A stretch of DNA of 64,000 nucleotides from Brevibacterium gallinarum (GCF_014836885.1 NZ_JACSPY010000004.1:62001-126000); one strand, 5' to 3'. Positions 1 to 10,081 are shown, numbered from the stretch's first letter. Numbers and translations are program-made. Notes: a model not told the origin generated them from the sequence alone.

Positions 1-2534
1 CCTACGCCTTCGACCCTGAGACCTCCCGCGAGGAGGTCTACTCGATCGACACTCCCCCGCCGACGGCGTCGGGATCGCTGCATGTGGGGCACGTCTTCTC
101 CTACACCCAGACCGACATCATCGCCCGCTATCAGCGGATGATGGGCAAGAACGTCTTCTACCCCCTCGGCTGGGACGACAACGGCCTGCCGACCGAGCGC
201 CGCACCCAGAACTACTACGGAGTGCGCTGCGAGCCGACTCTGCCCTACGACCCTGACTTCACGCCGCCGCAGAAGCCTGCGAAGAACCCGCGGGACTTCG
301 TGCCGGTCTCGCGGCAGAACTTCATCGAACTGTGCGAGAAGCTCGCCAGCTCCGATGGTGAGGTGTTCGAAGCGCTGTTCCGCTCGGTCGGCCTGTCGGT
401 CGACTGGAACCACTCCTACCGCACGATCGACGCCGACTGCCGCGCGGTGTCTCAGCGGGCGTTCCTCAAGGACCTCGCCGGCGGGCACGTGTACTCGCAG
501 GAAGCCCCGACGATGTGGGATGTCACCTTCGGCACTGCGGTGGCGCAGGCTGAGCTGGAGGACCGGGAGCGCGAAGGCGCCTACCACACGGTCGCCTTCT
601 ACCCGGCTGCCGCTGACGGCACTGCTGACAGGTCAGTCGAGCCGATCGTCATCGTCACCTCGCGCCCTGAGCTCATCCCGGCCGTGGCAGCCCTCGTCGC
701 GCACCCGGATGATGAGCGCTACCAGGACTACTTCGGCACCCAGGTCGTGTCTCCGCTCTTCGGCGTGGCCGTCGATGTGCGCGCCCACCAGCTGGCGAAG
801 CCTGACAAGGGCACCGGCATCGCGATGGTGTGCACCTTCGGTGACCTCACCGACGTCACGTGGTGGCGTGAGCTGCAGCTGCCGACCCGCGCGGTCATCA
901 CCCGCGACGGGCGCCTGCAGCGCGAGGTCCCGGACTGGATCGCCTCCTCCCCCGCTCCCGAGGCGGTGGACAACTATGAGCAGCTGGCCGGCAAGACCAC
1001 GTTCACCGCACGCAAGACGATCGCCGAGATGCTCGCTGAGTCCGGTGACCTGCTCGCCGAGCCGGAGGCGATCACGCACCCGGTGCCGTTCTACGAGAAG
1101 GGCGACAAGCCGCTGGAGGTCGTGACCTCCCGGCAGTGGTACATCCGCAACGGCGGCACGGATTCCGGGCTGCGCGAGAAGCTCATCGCCCGCGGCCGCG
1201 AACTCGACTGGTATCCCTCGTTCATGCGCTCGCGCTACGAGAACTGGGTGGAGGGCCTCAACGGCGACTGGCTCATCTCCCGGCAGCGCTACTTCGGTGT
1301 CGCGATCCCGCTGTGGTACCGCCTCGATGAGGCCGGCGAGCCCGATTACGACAACCCGATCGTGCCCGATGACGCCTCCCTGCCGGTCGACCCGCAGGCC
1401 GATGTGCCTGAGGGGTTCACCGCCGAGCAGCGCGATCAGCCCGGTGGCTTCACCGGTGAGCCCGATGTGCTCGATACGTGGGCGACCTCGTCGCTGACCC
1501 CGCAGATCGCCGGCGGCTGGTCGCGCAACGAGAAGCTGTGGTCCCAGACCGCGCCCTTCGATCTGCGTCCGCAGGGTCATGACATCATCCGCACCTGGCT
1601 GTTCTCGACGGTTGTGCGCGCCAACTCGCTGAACGACGATGTGCCGTGGACGCGGGCTGCGCTCTCGGGCTGGATCCTCGACCCTGACCGCAAGAAGATG
1701 TCGAAGTCCAAGGGCAATGTCGTCGTGCCCAGTGACATCCTCGAAGAGTCCAAGCCCGGCTTCGGGCCGGATGCCGTGCGCTACTGGGCCGGTTCGGCCC
1801 GGCTCGGCGCGGACACCGCCTATGAGGTCACGCAGATGCAGATCGGCCGGCGTCTGGCGATGAAGATCCTCAACGCCTCGAAGTTCGCCCTCGCCCAGGG
1901 TGTCCACGCCGATCTCATCGGGCGCACCGACCTCATCACCGAAAGCCTCGACCAGGCTGTGCTGGCGGCTCTGCGCGCAACCGTCGCCGAATGCTCAGCC
2001 TTCATGGCCGAGTACGACTACGCTCATGCGCTGCGCACCGCCGAGTCCTTCTTCTGGGCCTTCACCGACGACTACGTCGAGCTGGCCAAGGACCGCTCCT
2101 ACGGTTCGGTCGGCGAGGCCGGTCAGCTCTCGGCGCATGCGACCCTGGCGACCGCGCTCGATGTGCTGCTGCGTCTCTTCGCCCCGTTCATGCCGTTCGT
2201 GACCGAAGAGGTGTGGTCGTGGTGGCGGTCCGGTTCTGTCCACCGCGCTGCCTGGCCGCAGGCGGACGACCTGCCGGCCTTCGAGGCCGATACTCAGGCC
2301 CTTGGGCACGTCGGCGATGTGCTCGGTGAGCTGCGCCGCGCGAAGACCGAGGCGAAGGTCTCGCAGAAGACCCCGATCACCTCGGTGACGGTGACCGTTC
2401 CCGAGGCGGTGCTCGCCGCCGCACAGGGTGCTGAGAGCGACATCATGGCCGCCGGACGCGTGCAGACGTGGACACTGTCGGCCGGTGGTGAGGACATCAC
2501 GGTCGCCGACGTCGAGTTCGAGCCCGCCGAGTGA
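1..2534 (+). CDS. valS: Valine-tRNA ligase, 5' end outside window
   Basis: Class I aminoacyl-tRNA synthetase that charges tRNA-Val in the cytoplasm and edits misactivated threonine. The reading frame is open from base 3, so the first codons lie to the left of the window. The HIGH-type signature reads HVGH just before residue VF at about base 80-92. The KMSKS loop is intact (KKMSKSKGN, about base 1693-1720). The WDDNGLPTERR stretch marks the ValS core, and the anticodon-binding domain fills the last third. About 843 residues are visible. The C-terminus ends soon after the anticodon domain without the long coiled-coil arm of E. coli ValS, which fits the short actinobacterial form. Next to clpX, as in many actinobacteria. 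A strong hairpin follows 50 bases downstream. Identity is certain. Confidence 0.97.
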   Translation, partial: YAFDPETSREEVYSIDTPPPTASGSLHVGHVFSYTQTDIIARYQRMMGKNVFYPLGWDDNGLPTERRTQNYYGVRCEPTLPYDPDFTPPQKPAKNPRDFVPVSRQNFIELCEKLASSDGEVFEALFRSVGLSVDWNHSYRTIDADCRAVSQRAFLKDLAGGHVYSQEAPTMWDVTFGTAVAQAELEDREREGAYHTVAFYPAAADGTADRSVEPIVIVTSRPELIPAVAALVAHPDDERYQDYFGTQVVSPLFGVAVDVRAHQLAKPDKGTGIAMVCTFGDLTDVTWWRELQLPTRAVITRDGRLQREVPDWIASSPAPEAVDNYEQLAGKTTFTARKTIAEMLAESGDLLAEPEAITHPVPFYEKGDKPLEVVTSRQWYIRNGGTDSGLREKLIARGRELDWYPSFMRSRYENWVEGLNGDWLISRQRYFGVAIPLWYRLDEAGEPDYDNPIVPDDASLPVDPQADVPEGFTAEQRDQPGGFTGEPDVLDTWATSSLTPQIAGGWSRNEKLWSQTAPFDLRPQGHDIIRTWLFSTVVRANSLNDDVPWTRAALSGWILDPDRKKMSKSKGNVVVPSDILEESKPGFGPDAVRYWAGSARLGADTAYEVTQMQIGRRLAMKILNASKFALAQGVHADLIGRTDLITESLDQAVLAALRATVAECSAFMAEYDYAHALRTAESFFWAFTDDYVELAKDRSYGSVGEAGQLSAHATLATALDVLLRLFAPFMPFVTEEVWSWWRSGSVHRAAWPQADDLPAFEADTQALGHVGDVLGELRRAKTEAKVSQKTPITSVTVTVPEAVLAAAQGAESDIMAAGRVQTWTLSAGGEDITVADVEFEPAE

Positions 2535-2585
2535 GTGTTGCCGAACAGCCACACTGAAGCGGCTCGCTGAGCCTGCTGTGGGTTT

Positions 2586-2624
2586 AAGCTGGGGGCGTGC
2601 AGTCGATCTGCACGCCCCCAGCTT
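2586..2624 (+). terminator. Hairpin terminator after valS
   Basis: Perfect 17-bp inverted repeat (2586-2602 with 2608-2624) around a TCGAT loop, immediately downstream of valS and upstream of the AIM24-family gene. Only a short T-containing run (CATTTCC) follows, as is usual for actinobacterial terminators. Confidence 0.8.
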
Positions 2625-2673
2625 CATTTCCCCAGTCGGGCACCGGCCCGGCGCGCACGACCAGGAGACAGCG

Positions 2674-3342
2674 ATGCGCAGCGAACTCTTCGCCAAACAG
2701 CACCAGGAGCAGGAGCTCAACCAGCGGTGGACGATGCAGTCCAGCCGGATGGTGCGAGGCGTGGTGACCCCGCAGGAGCCGATGATCGCCACGAAGGGTG
2801 CGATGGTCGCCTACCAGGGCAACGTCAACTTCAAGCACCAGGGTTCGACCTCGGTCGGGCAGTTCATGAAGAAGGCGGCCACGGGTGAGGGCGGTCAGCT
2901 CATGCGCGTCGAAGGCCACGGCGAGATCTTCTTCGCCCGGATGGCCGCGAACATCTTCATGATGCAGCTCGAAGGACCACACGATGCGCTGACCGTCAAC
3001 ACGACGAGCATGCTCGCCTTCGACGCCTCGCTGCGCTGGGACATCCAGCCGCTGCGCGGCATCGGCGCGCTGACGACCGGTTCAGGACTGTTCAACCTCG
3101 AACTCTCCGGGCACGGCACGGCCGCGATCTGCGCGCAGGGCCAGCCGATGGTCCTCGACTGCTCGCGCACCCCGACGTTCGTCGACCCGCAGGCGGCGGT
3201 GTGCTGGTCAGCGAATCTGGCACCGGACATCCACACCGATGTGACCCTCGGCTCGTTCTTCGGCCGGGGTTCCGGTGAGGGCATCCAGATGCGCTTCCAC
3301 GGCCCGGGCTTCGTCGTCGTTCAGCCGGCAGAGACGTACTGA
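2674..3342 (+). CDS. AIM24 family protein
   Basis: A 222-residue protein with the AIM24 beta-roll fold (Pfam PF01987 family, named after a mitochondrial inner-membrane biogenesis factor). The bacterial function is not known. Visible landmarks are repeated glycine-rich strands, an MVAYQGNV segment near residue 47, a GEIFFARMA segment in the middle and a C-terminal stretch ending VVVQPAETY. There is no signal peptide or membrane segment, so it is probably cytoplasmic. The ATG at 2674 is chosen because GGAG lies about 8 bases upstream; a longer in-frame extension back to 2428 would run through the valS terminator and is rejected. It is a single gene, convergent with the ArsR gene 14 bases away. 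Family assignment is firm, function open. Confidence 0.85.
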   Translation: MRSELFAKQHQEQELNQRWTMQSSRMVRGVVTPQEPMIATKGAMVAYQGNVNFKHQGSTSVGQFMKKAATGEGGQLMRVEGHGEIFFARMAANIFMMQLEGPHDALTVNTTSMLAFDASLRWDIQPLRGIGALTTGSGLFNLELSGHGTAAICAQGQPMVLDCSRTPTFVDPQAAVCWSANLAPDIHTDVTLGSFFGRGSGEGIQMRFHGPGFVVVQPAETY

Positions 3343-3356
3343 GCAGCCCGACGGAC

Positions 3357-3710
3357 TCAGCTCTCGTCGGCCGCGTCATCGGCTTCAGCAGCCTCCGCGG
3401 CGTGCTTGATCGCAGCCAGGCGGCGTTCCCAGCCCCGGCTGAGCTCGCTGAGCACCGCAGCGAGGTGTAACATGCGCTCCGGCTCGACCTGATACACGAC
3501 AGCGCGCCCGCTGCGCTCTGCTGTGATGAGTCCTGCCTTGCGGAGGACATCCAGGTGTTTCATGATGCCCTGGCGGGAGATGCTGAATTCGTGCTGCAGT
3601 CCCGAGGCGGAGGCCGGTGCCTGACCGAGGCGCAGCATGAGCTCCAACCGAGTGCTCTCCCCCAGCGCGCGCAGCATCTGCACTGACTCTCCGGTGCTGG
3701 TGTGCGTCAC
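3357..3710 (-). CDS. ArsR-family winged-helix repressor
   Basis: A 117-residue transcription regulator. The N-terminal half is a winged helix-turn-helix: LGESTRLELMLRLG, then a recognition-helix region around SRQGIMKHLDVLRKAGL and the wing AERSGRAVVYQVEPE. This matches ArsR/SmtB proteins of the kind paired with SRPBCC domain proteins. There is no clear metal-binding Cys cluster, so the signal may be something other than a metal. The GTG start at 3710 overlaps the stop of the upstream SRPBCC gene (GTGA), so the two are translationally coupled. It very probably binds the perfect palindrome at 4227-4261 in the operon promoter (inference from position and symmetry). The last 15 residues are Ala/Asp-rich. 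Confidence 0.88.
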   Translation of the reverse strand: MTHTSTGESVQMLRALGESTRLELMLRLGQAPASASGLQHEFSISRQGIMKHLDVLRKAGLITAERSGRAVVYQVEPERMLHLAAVLSELSRGWERRLAAIKHAAEAAEADDAADES

Positions 3711-4204
3711 TGAGCGCGCTCCGCGGTCTGAGATGCCTCCGGGCCTCGGTCGTCTTCCAGCGCCGCCTTGGCCACGGCGAGCTCTTCGGCCCACCCGGAG
3801 TCGTTGGCATCGAAGGCCCGACGCAGGGCCAGGCCGTCCGCGCTGAGGTTCTCGAACCCGGTTTCGCGCACCCGCAGCGTCACTCCCCCACTGCGTTCGG
3901 TGATGAAGAACTCGATGAGCGTCATCGGCAGGTCTTCGGCGGTGGCGGCGTCGAGCGATCCGTCGAGTGCTTCGCCGGCGGTCCACCGGAAAGCGGCGAA
4001 ATGCGGCGGCTTGAGCTCGATGGTCCGGATGGCGAAGGTGCCGTGCACTGGGTCGGTGACGAATGCCAGCTCGCCGCGTCGAGTCACAGTGTGATCGCGC
4101 AGCGTCCCGTCGTTGATGTACCAGCCGGGCTGGGAGATGAGGCCGAAGACCGTCTCTGCCGAGGCGCTGATGTCGATGCTGCGGTCGATGATGAGCTGTT
4201 CCAT
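3707..4204 (-). CDS. SRPBCC (START/AHSA1-like) domain protein
   Basis: A 165-residue protein of the SRPBCC ligand-binding superfamily (AHSA1-like). It opens with MEQLIIDRSIDISASAETVF, followed by the usual strand-helix-helix (ISQPGWYINDGTL) and a C-terminal long helix rich in Ala/Glu. Such proteins have a deep hydrophobic pocket; the ligand here is unknown. The ATG at 4204 is preferred over an in-frame ATG at 4222 because GGAGG sits 6 bases upstream. It is the first gene of a two-gene operon, with its TGA overlapping the GTG of the ArsR gene, so regulator and target are co-produced. Autoregulation through the palindrome just upstream is likely. Family clear, role unknown. Confidence 0.85.
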   Translation of the reverse strand: MEQLIIDRSIDISASAETVFGLISQPGWYINDGTLRDHTVTRRGELAFVTDPVHGTFAIRTIELKPPHFAAFRWTAGEALDGSLDAATAEDLPMTLIEFFITERSGGVTLRVRETGFENLSADGLALRRAFDANDSGWAEELAVAKAALEDDRGPEASQTAERAQ

Positions 4205-4226
4205 GAGAGCCTCCACAGGCATAACG

Positions 4227-4261
4227 TGCAACCATTCAGTTGCTATAACTGAATGGTTGCA
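4227..4261. promoter_or_regulatory. Palindromic operator of the SRPBCC-arsR operon
   Basis: Perfect inverted repeat with 14-bp arms (4227-4240 TGCAACCATTCAGT; 4248-4261 its complement) around 7 bases. It lies 23 bases upstream of the SRPBCC start, and a TTGACT box on the minus strand (4276-4281) with 17-bp spacing puts a -10 region inside it. A dimeric ArsR repressor bound here would block transcription. The symmetry is seen directly; the binding protein is inferred. Confidence 0.75.
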
Positions 4262-4501
4262 TTTCATGGAGCCGCAGTCAAGAGCCGGTCGATGACTCGG
4301 GTGGCGCTGCCCGCAGATGCACGCCGGCTCAGTGTTCCTGCGAGCCGCAGACCGAGATGGAATAGCTGGTCAGCGGCTGCACACGCCTACTGGACACTCC
4401 GGCAGCGTGATGGCGCAGACCCCACCCGGGGGCACAATGCGCGCGATGCGATGGCTGAGGCGCGCAGGGAATCGTCGGGCTCTGCCGAAGCGAAGAGCTG
4501 A

Positions 4502-5767
<1,266 letters not shown>

Positions 5768-5938
5768 GGTCACAACCTTTCCAAGGGGCACACGCTATCA
5801 GCCTAACCCGCTTCTGTTCAGTACCTCAACAGCATGTCACACGGCGCGGACAACGCCTGCGACCTCACCCGGCGCGTGTCGTGACACCCTGTGCCCAGGC
5901 GCGGAATCACGGCTGCCGGCCACCGCCTCGGGAACGGC

Positions 5939-5974
5939 ACCGGCCCGCACCCCGATCACGAGGCGCGGGCCGGT
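5939..5974 (-). terminator. Hairpin after clpP2
   Basis: Inverted repeat ACCGGCCCGC (5939-5948) and GCGGGCCGGT (5965-5974) with a 16-base loop, 12 bases past the clpP2 stop on the minus strand. A moderate terminator separating clpP1-clpP2 from clpX. Confidence 0.55.
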
Positions 5975-5986
5975 CGTCACCTGATC

Positions 5987-6631
5987 TCAGACGTTCTTGC
6001 GCGAGGAGAGCACCTGGTCGACCAGGCCGTACTCCTTGGCCTGCTCGGCAGTGAGGAACAGGTCGCGTTCGATGTCGTTGGAGATCTGGTCAGCGGACTT
6101 GTTCGTGTGCTTGGCCAGCGTCTCCTCCAGCCAGGTGCGCATGCGCAGCACCTCGGCGGCCTGGATCTCGATGTCCGAGGCCTGGCCATGGCCCTGGCCC
6201 TGCATGGCCGGCTGGTGGATGAGCACACGGGCGTTCGGCAGCGCCAGGCGCTTGCCCGGGGTGCCGGCGGCCAGCAGCACAGCGGCAGCCGAGGCGGCCT
6301 GCCCGAGGCAGACGGTCTGGATCTCGGGCTTGATGTACTGCATCGTGTCGTAGATCGCCGTCAGCGCGGTGAACGAGCCGCCCGGCGAGTTGATGTAGAG
6401 CGTGATGTCACGGTCCGGGTCCTGCGATTCGAGGACGAGCAGCTGGGCCATGACGTCGTCGGCGGAAGTGTCGTCGACCTGCACGCCGAGGAAGATGACG
6501 CGGTCCTCGAACAGCTTGGTGTAGGGGTCCTGCCGCTTGAAGCCGTAGGGTGTGCGCTCTTCGAACTGCGGCATGACATAGCGCGAGGTCGGCATCGTGC
6601 CGGCGGTGCTCCAGGGATCGATACGAGTCAT
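5987..6631 (-). CDS. clpP2: ATP-dependent Clp protease proteolytic subunit ClpP2
   Basis: A 214-residue serine peptidase subunit that in actinobacteria forms a mixed ClpP1P2 tetradecamer with the neighbouring gene product. The catalytic Ser is S114 in GQAASAA and His is H139 in LIHQP; the acidic member lies in the ERD segment near the C-terminus. It resembles mycobacterial ClpP2 throughout, including LYINSPGG and LGVQVDD. The start used gives an AAGGAG site 8 bases upstream that overlaps the clpP1 stop, only 10 bases away, so the pair is one operon. The N-terminus has some 15 extra residues before the conserved RYVMPQFEE, and a downstream Met (MPTSRY) is a possible alternative start. Confidence 0.96.
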   Translation of the reverse strand: MTRIDPWSTAGTMPTSRYVMPQFEERTPYGFKRQDPYTKLFEDRVIFLGVQVDDTSADDVMAQLLVLESQDPDRDITLYINSPGGSFTALTAIYDTMQYIKPEIQTVCLGQAASAAAVLLAAGTPGKRLALPNARVLIHQPAMQGQGHGQASDIEIQAAEVLRMRTWLEETLAKHTNKSADQISNDIERDLFLTAEQAKEYGLVDQVLSSRKNV

Positions 6632-6641
6632 CTATGTCTCC

Positions 6642-7274
6642 TTATGCTTCGTTGAGCGAGGTTTCGCCGTCGAGGTCGTCGGACTTCGTGATGACCTTGT
6701 CGATGAAGCCGTAGTCGAGGGCCTCATCAGCGGTGAACCAGTGGTCGCGGTCATTGTCCTTGAGGATCTGCTCCAGGGACTTGCCGGTCTGCTCGGCGGT
6801 CAGCTCGGCCATCTGCTTCTTCATGTGCAGGATGAGCTCGGCCTGGATCTTGATGTCGGTGGCGGTGCCGCCGATGCCGCCCAGCGGCTGGTGCATGAGG
6901 ATCCGGGCGTGCGGGGTGGCGTAGCGCTTGCCCTTCGCACCCGAGGACAGCAGGAACTGTCCCATCGAAGCGGCCATGCCCATGGCGACCGTGCCGACGT
7001 CGGGGCGGATGTACTGCATGGTGTCGTAGATGGCCATGCCTGCGGTGACCGAGCCGCCGGGTGAGTTGATGTAGAGCCAGATGTCGCGGTCGGGATCCTC
7101 GGCTGCCAGCAGCATCATCTGCGCGCAGATGGCGTTGGCGTTGTCGTCGCGCACCTCTGAACCCAACCAGATGATGCGCTCCTTGAGCAGCCGGTTGAAG
7201 ATGTGATCATCCAGTCCCAGTCCTGTCGGCTTGTCCTGCGCGACCGGCTGGGAGGCGTACTCGTGTGTCGTCAC
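6642..7274 (-). CDS. clpP1: ATP-dependent Clp protease proteolytic subunit ClpP1
   Basis: A 210-residue ClpP family serine peptidase, partner of ClpP2. The catalytic triad is S103 (GMAASMGQ), H128 (LMHQP) and about D177 (NDRDHWF). A propeptide-like N-terminus of about 20 residues precedes the conserved [15 protein letters not shown]. The GTG start at 7274 is supported by AGGAG 6 bases upstream. It is the first gene of the clpP1-clpP2 unit, separated from tig by a strong hairpin, so it has its own promoter. A GTTCGC-N5-GCA sequence at 7354-7367 close to the ClgR consensus lies upstream, and ClgR is known to control clpP1P2 in Streptomyces, Corynebacterium and Mycobacterium. Confidence 0.96.
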   Translation of the reverse strand: MTTHEYASQPVAQDKPTGLGLDDHIFNRLLKERIIWLGSEVRDDNANAICAQMMLLAAEDPDRDIWLYINSPGGSVTAGMAIYDTMQYIRPDVGTVAMGMAASMGQFLLSSGAKGKRYATPHARILMHQPLGGIGGTATDIKIQAELILHMKKQMAELTAEQTGKSLEQILKDNDRDHWFTADEALDYGFIDKVITKSDDLDGETSLNEA

Positions 7275-7353
7275 GTGTCACTCCTGTGGTTCGGTTCCAT
7301 GCTTACTGGACTCTAACCCGTCGGCACCGGGTTTTAGTCCCGCATCGCCTTGT

Positions 7354-7376
7354 GTTCGCCCTCAGCATATGAGGGC
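7354..7376. promoter_or_regulatory. Possible ClgR box and inverted repeat upstream of clpP1
   Basis: GTTCGC, five bases, then GCA (7354-7367) is one mismatch from the GTTCGC-N5-GCG ClgR pattern. It overlaps a perfect inverted repeat GCCCTCA-N5-TGAGGGC (7358-7376). It sits about 80-100 bases upstream of the clpP1 start. The inverted repeat is plain; regulator identity is a guess from known ClgR control of clpP1P2. Confidence 0.35.
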
Positions 7377-7391
7377 TGGTCACAGACGACG

Positions 7392-7423
7392 CAGGGCGGG
7401 CACGGTCTCCCGTACCCGCCCTG
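7392..7423 (-). terminator. Hairpin after tig
   Basis: CAGGGCGGG (7392-7400) pairs with CCCGCCCTG (7415-7423); after one mismatch four more pairs extend the stem inward. It lies 25 bases past the tig stop on the minus strand and separates tig from clpP1. Confidence 0.7.
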
Positions 7424-7448
7424 TCTGATGCGTCAGATGCGCAGCAGG

Positions 7449-8822
7449 TCAGTCCTTCTTCTCAGCCTCGGCGTCGTCGGCTGCATCCGCGGTCTCATCG
7501 GCCTCTGCCTCAGCGTCGTCGCCATCCTCGTCGTCCTCTTCGGACTCCTGGGTGACGAACTTCGTCATGTCGACGGCGTTGCCCTCGGTGTCGACGACCG
7601 TGGCCTCAGCGAGGACAGCGGCCAGGCCCTTGCGGCGGGCGACCTCTCCGCTGATGGCCGGCACCTGGCCGGAGGACTGCAGCATCTGGATGAACTCCTG
7701 GGGCTGCATGCCGTACTGCTGGGCCATCGCCATGATGTACTCGATGAGCTCGGCCTGGGAGACCTCGACCTCTTCCTTCTCGGCGATCGCGTCGAGCAGG
7801 AACTGGGTGCGGACGGCCTTGGCGGTCTCGTCCTGGATCTCCTGGTAGCGCTCGTCTCCTTCTTCGGCTCCGGCGGCCTCAACCTGGCGGGAGACCTCCT
7901 CAGCGAGGAACTTCTCCGGCAGCGGCAGCTCGACCATCTCCAGCAGCGCGTCGAGGACCTTCTCGCGTGCCTGGACGCTCTGCTCAAGCTCCTTCTGCTT
8001 GGCGACGTTCTCGCGGGTCTCCTCGCGCAGCTCCTCGATGGTGTCCGAACCGGAGGCCATCTGGGCGAAGTCATCATCGGCATCAGCGAGGACGCGCTCC
8101 TTGACGGCGTTGAGCTTGACGGTGACCACACCCTCAGAGCCCTTGTGCTCGCCACCGGCCAGCGTCGTGCTGAAAGTCGTCTCCTCGCCTTCGGAGAGGT
8201 CGACGAGAGCGTCGTCGAGACCGTCGATCATGGTGCGGGCGCCGACTTCGTAGGAGATGTCGGTGGCCTCGTCGATGACCTCGTCGTCGACCTTGGCGGT
8301 CAGGTCGATGGTGACGAAGTCGCCTTCAGCAGCCGGACGGTCGACCGGGTTGAGGGTGCCGAAGCGGGCACGCAGTTCGTCGATCTCCTTGTCGATGTCC
8401 TCGTCGGTGACCTCGTAGGTGTCGACCTCGACCTCGATGGAGTCGTAGGCCGGCAGCTCGATGTTCGGCATGCAGTCGACCTCGACGGTGAAGACGAGGT
8501 TGCCCTCTTCGGCTCCGTCGAGTCCGGGAATCTCGGAGACCTCTACCTCGGGGCTGCCGAGCGGGCGAACGTCGTTCTCGTTCAGCGCCTGGCGGTAGAA
8601 GTCGTCCAGGCTGTTGTTGACGGCCTCCTGCAGGACGGCCGGACGGCCGACGCGCTGGTCGATGATGCGTGCCGGAACCTTGCCGCGGCGGAAGCCGGGG
8701 ATGGTGATCTGCTTGGAGATCTCCTTGTATGCCTCGTCGATGCTCGGCTTGAGTTCGGCATAAGGCGCTTCAACGCTGAGCTTGACCCGAGTCGGGTCGA
8801 GATTCTCGACGGAGCTCTTCAC
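7449..8822 (-). CDS. tig: Trigger factor (ribosome-bound chaperone / prolyl isomerase)
   Basis: A 457-residue trigger factor. The N-terminal ribosome-binding domain carries the signature IPGFRRGKVP near residue 41, the central FKBP-type peptidyl-prolyl isomerase domain spans roughly 150-240 and the rest is the helical chaperone domain. It binds nascent chains at the exit tunnel. The GTG start at 8822 has GAGAGG 7 bases upstream. The last ~35 residues form a highly acidic Asp/Glu/Ala tail ending in KKD, common in actinobacterial trigger factors. It is upstream of clpP1-clpP2 in the same direction but ended by its own hairpin. Confidence 0.97.
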   Translation of the reverse strand: MKSSVENLDPTRVKLSVEAPYAELKPSIDEAYKEISKQITIPGFRRGKVPARIIDQRVGRPAVLQEAVNNSLDDFYRQALNENDVRPLGSPEVEVSEIPGLDGAEEGNLVFTVEVDCMPNIELPAYDSIEVEVDTYEVTDEDIDKEIDELRARFGTLNPVDRPAAEGDFVTIDLTAKVDDEVIDEATDISYEVGARTMIDGLDDALVDLSEGEETTFSTTLAGGEHKGSEGVVTVKLNAVKERVLADADDDFAQMASGSDTIEELREETRENVAKQKELEQSVQAREKVLDALLEMVELPLPEKFLAEEVSRQVEAAGAEEGDERYQEIQDETAKAVRTQFLLDAIAEKEEVEVSQAELIEYIMAMAQQYGMQPQEFIQMLQSSGQVPAISGEVARRKGLAAVLAEATVVDTEGNAVDMTKFVTQESEEDDEDGDDAEAEADETADAADDAEAEKKD

Positions 8823-8921
8823 GATGTACCTCTCGTTCGGACGGTGGGGTCTGCGGATGCGATCCGCCTAAGTCATGAGTCTCATCGCCGCACAGACTCC
8901 GGCGGCAATGCACAGCTCTCC

Positions 8922-8950
8922 AGTCTAGTCATGGAGGCCGCCGTTTTGCA
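8922..8950 (-). promoter_or_regulatory. Putative tig promoter
   Basis: On the minus strand a TGCAAA -35-like box (8945-8950) is followed after 17 bases by TAGACT (8922-8927), about 100 bases upstream of the tig GTG. The -10 is good, the -35 weak. Confidence 0.4.
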
Positions 8951-9028
8951 CATTGGGCCGGTGCAGTGCCGCGAGCACCCTCCGGCGCCGCGCGGGAACA
9001 GTTGAGAGTTCAATTGTGTTGGCTGGGT

Positions 9029-10081
9029 ATGAGAGCTTTCGGATTCCTGTCATTCGGTCATTACGGTCACGGACGCGGGCTCGGTGATCCCGATGCCCGG
9101 CAGATGCTCCACGATGCCATCGCCATCGCCGAACGCGCCGATGAGCTCGGTGTCAACGGCGCGTACTTCCGGGTGCATCACTTCGCCCGCCAGTCGGCTG
9201 CCCCGATGCCGCTGCTGGCCGCCATCGCTGCGCGCACGCAGCGCATCGAGGTGGGCACAGGCGTCATCGATCTGCGCTACGAGAACCCGCTGTACCTGGC
9301 AGAGGAAGCCGCAGCCCTCGACCTCATCGCCGATGGCCGGGTGGCCCTGGGCGTCAGCCGCGGCTCACCCGAACCGGCCCTGCGCGGCTGGGAGGAGTTC
9401 GGCTACACCGGGTCCACCGATCCGCGCGGCGCCGATATCGCCCGGCCGAAGTTCGAGCTCCTCATGCGCGCCATCTCAGGTGAGGGCATCGCCACCGCTG
9501 ACCCCGCGCAGTTCGGTGCGGCCGGCAGACTGCGGCTCGAACCGCACTCCCCCGGGCTGCGCGAGCGGATCTGGTGGGGCGCAGGTTCGCGCAGCACCGC
9601 CGAATGGGCCGGTGAGCAGGGAGTGAATCTCATGAGTTCGACGCTGCTGACAGAGGCCACCGGAACACCGTTCGATCAGCTGCAGGCCGAGCAGATCGAC
9701 CTGTACCGGCAGGCCTACGCACGGGCCGGGCACACGGGTCGCCCGCGGGTGTCCGTCAGCCGCAGCGTGTTCCCGCTCGTGAGCGAACGCGACCACATGT
9801 ACTTCGGCCTGCGCGGGGCGGAGGCACAGGATCAGATCGGCATCATCGACGGGTTCCGGTCGACGTTCGGCAAGACCTATGCCGCTGAGCCCGATGTGCT
9901 CATCGAGCAGCTGGCAGCCGACGCCGCTGTCCAGGCCGCTGACACACTCATGCTCACGATCCCCAGCCAGCTCGGCGTCGAATACAACGTCCATGTGCTC
10001 GAAGCATTCGCCGCGCACGTCGCTCCGGCGCTGGGATGGAAGCCGAACACCGAGGGCCCGGTGACAGGCGACGAGGTGTGA
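9029..10081 (+). CDS. LLM-class flavin-dependent oxidoreductase
   Basis: A 350-residue bacterial-luciferase-like monooxygenase (TIM barrel using reduced FMN or F420). Features include the N-terminal FGFLSFGHYGHG strand, the DELGVNGAYFRVHHF motif near residue 37, the LIADGRVALGVSRG segment, and WGAGSRSTAEWAG where LLM proteins bind the cofactor phosphate. The substrate cannot be told. The ATG at 9029 starts right at the first core strand; an in-frame extension to 8966 has no support. No clear Shine-Dalgarno sequence is visible. It is divergent from tig, stands alone, and a GC hairpin follows 10 bases downstream. Confidence 0.88.
   Translation: MRAFGFLSFGHYGHGRGLGDPDARQMLHDAIAIAERADELGVNGAYFRVHHFARQSAAPMPLLAAIAARTQRIEVGTGVIDLRYENPLYLAEEAAALDLIADGRVALGVSRGSPEPALRGWEEFGYTGSTDPRGADIARPKFELLMRAISGEGIATADPAQFGAAGRLRLEPHSPGLRERIWWGAGSRSTAEWAGEQGVNLMSSTLLTEATGTPFDQLQAEQIDLYRQAYARAGHTGRPRVSVSRSVFPLVSERDHMYFGLRGAEAQDQIGIIDGFRSTFGKTYAAEPDVLIEQLAADAAVQAADTLMLTIPSQLGVEYNVHVLEAFAAHVAPALGWKPNTEGPVTGDEV

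Noticed and set aside
633..1907. Long antisense frame over valS
   Set aside because: High G+C gives long open frames opposite codon position three; the residues are Arg/Gly/Leu-rich without any family and valS is certain.
3357..4235. A single 292-residue protein spanning the ArsR and SRPBCC genes
   Set aside because: The upstream part is out of frame with the SRPBCC gene and gives a meaningless Arg/His-rich sequence; two overlapping genes explain it better.
4253..4501. 82-codon plus-strand frame between the ArsR operator and clpX
   Set aside because: Starts inside the operator, has no ribosome site or family, and is more simply the clpX 3' flank and SRPBCC promoter region.
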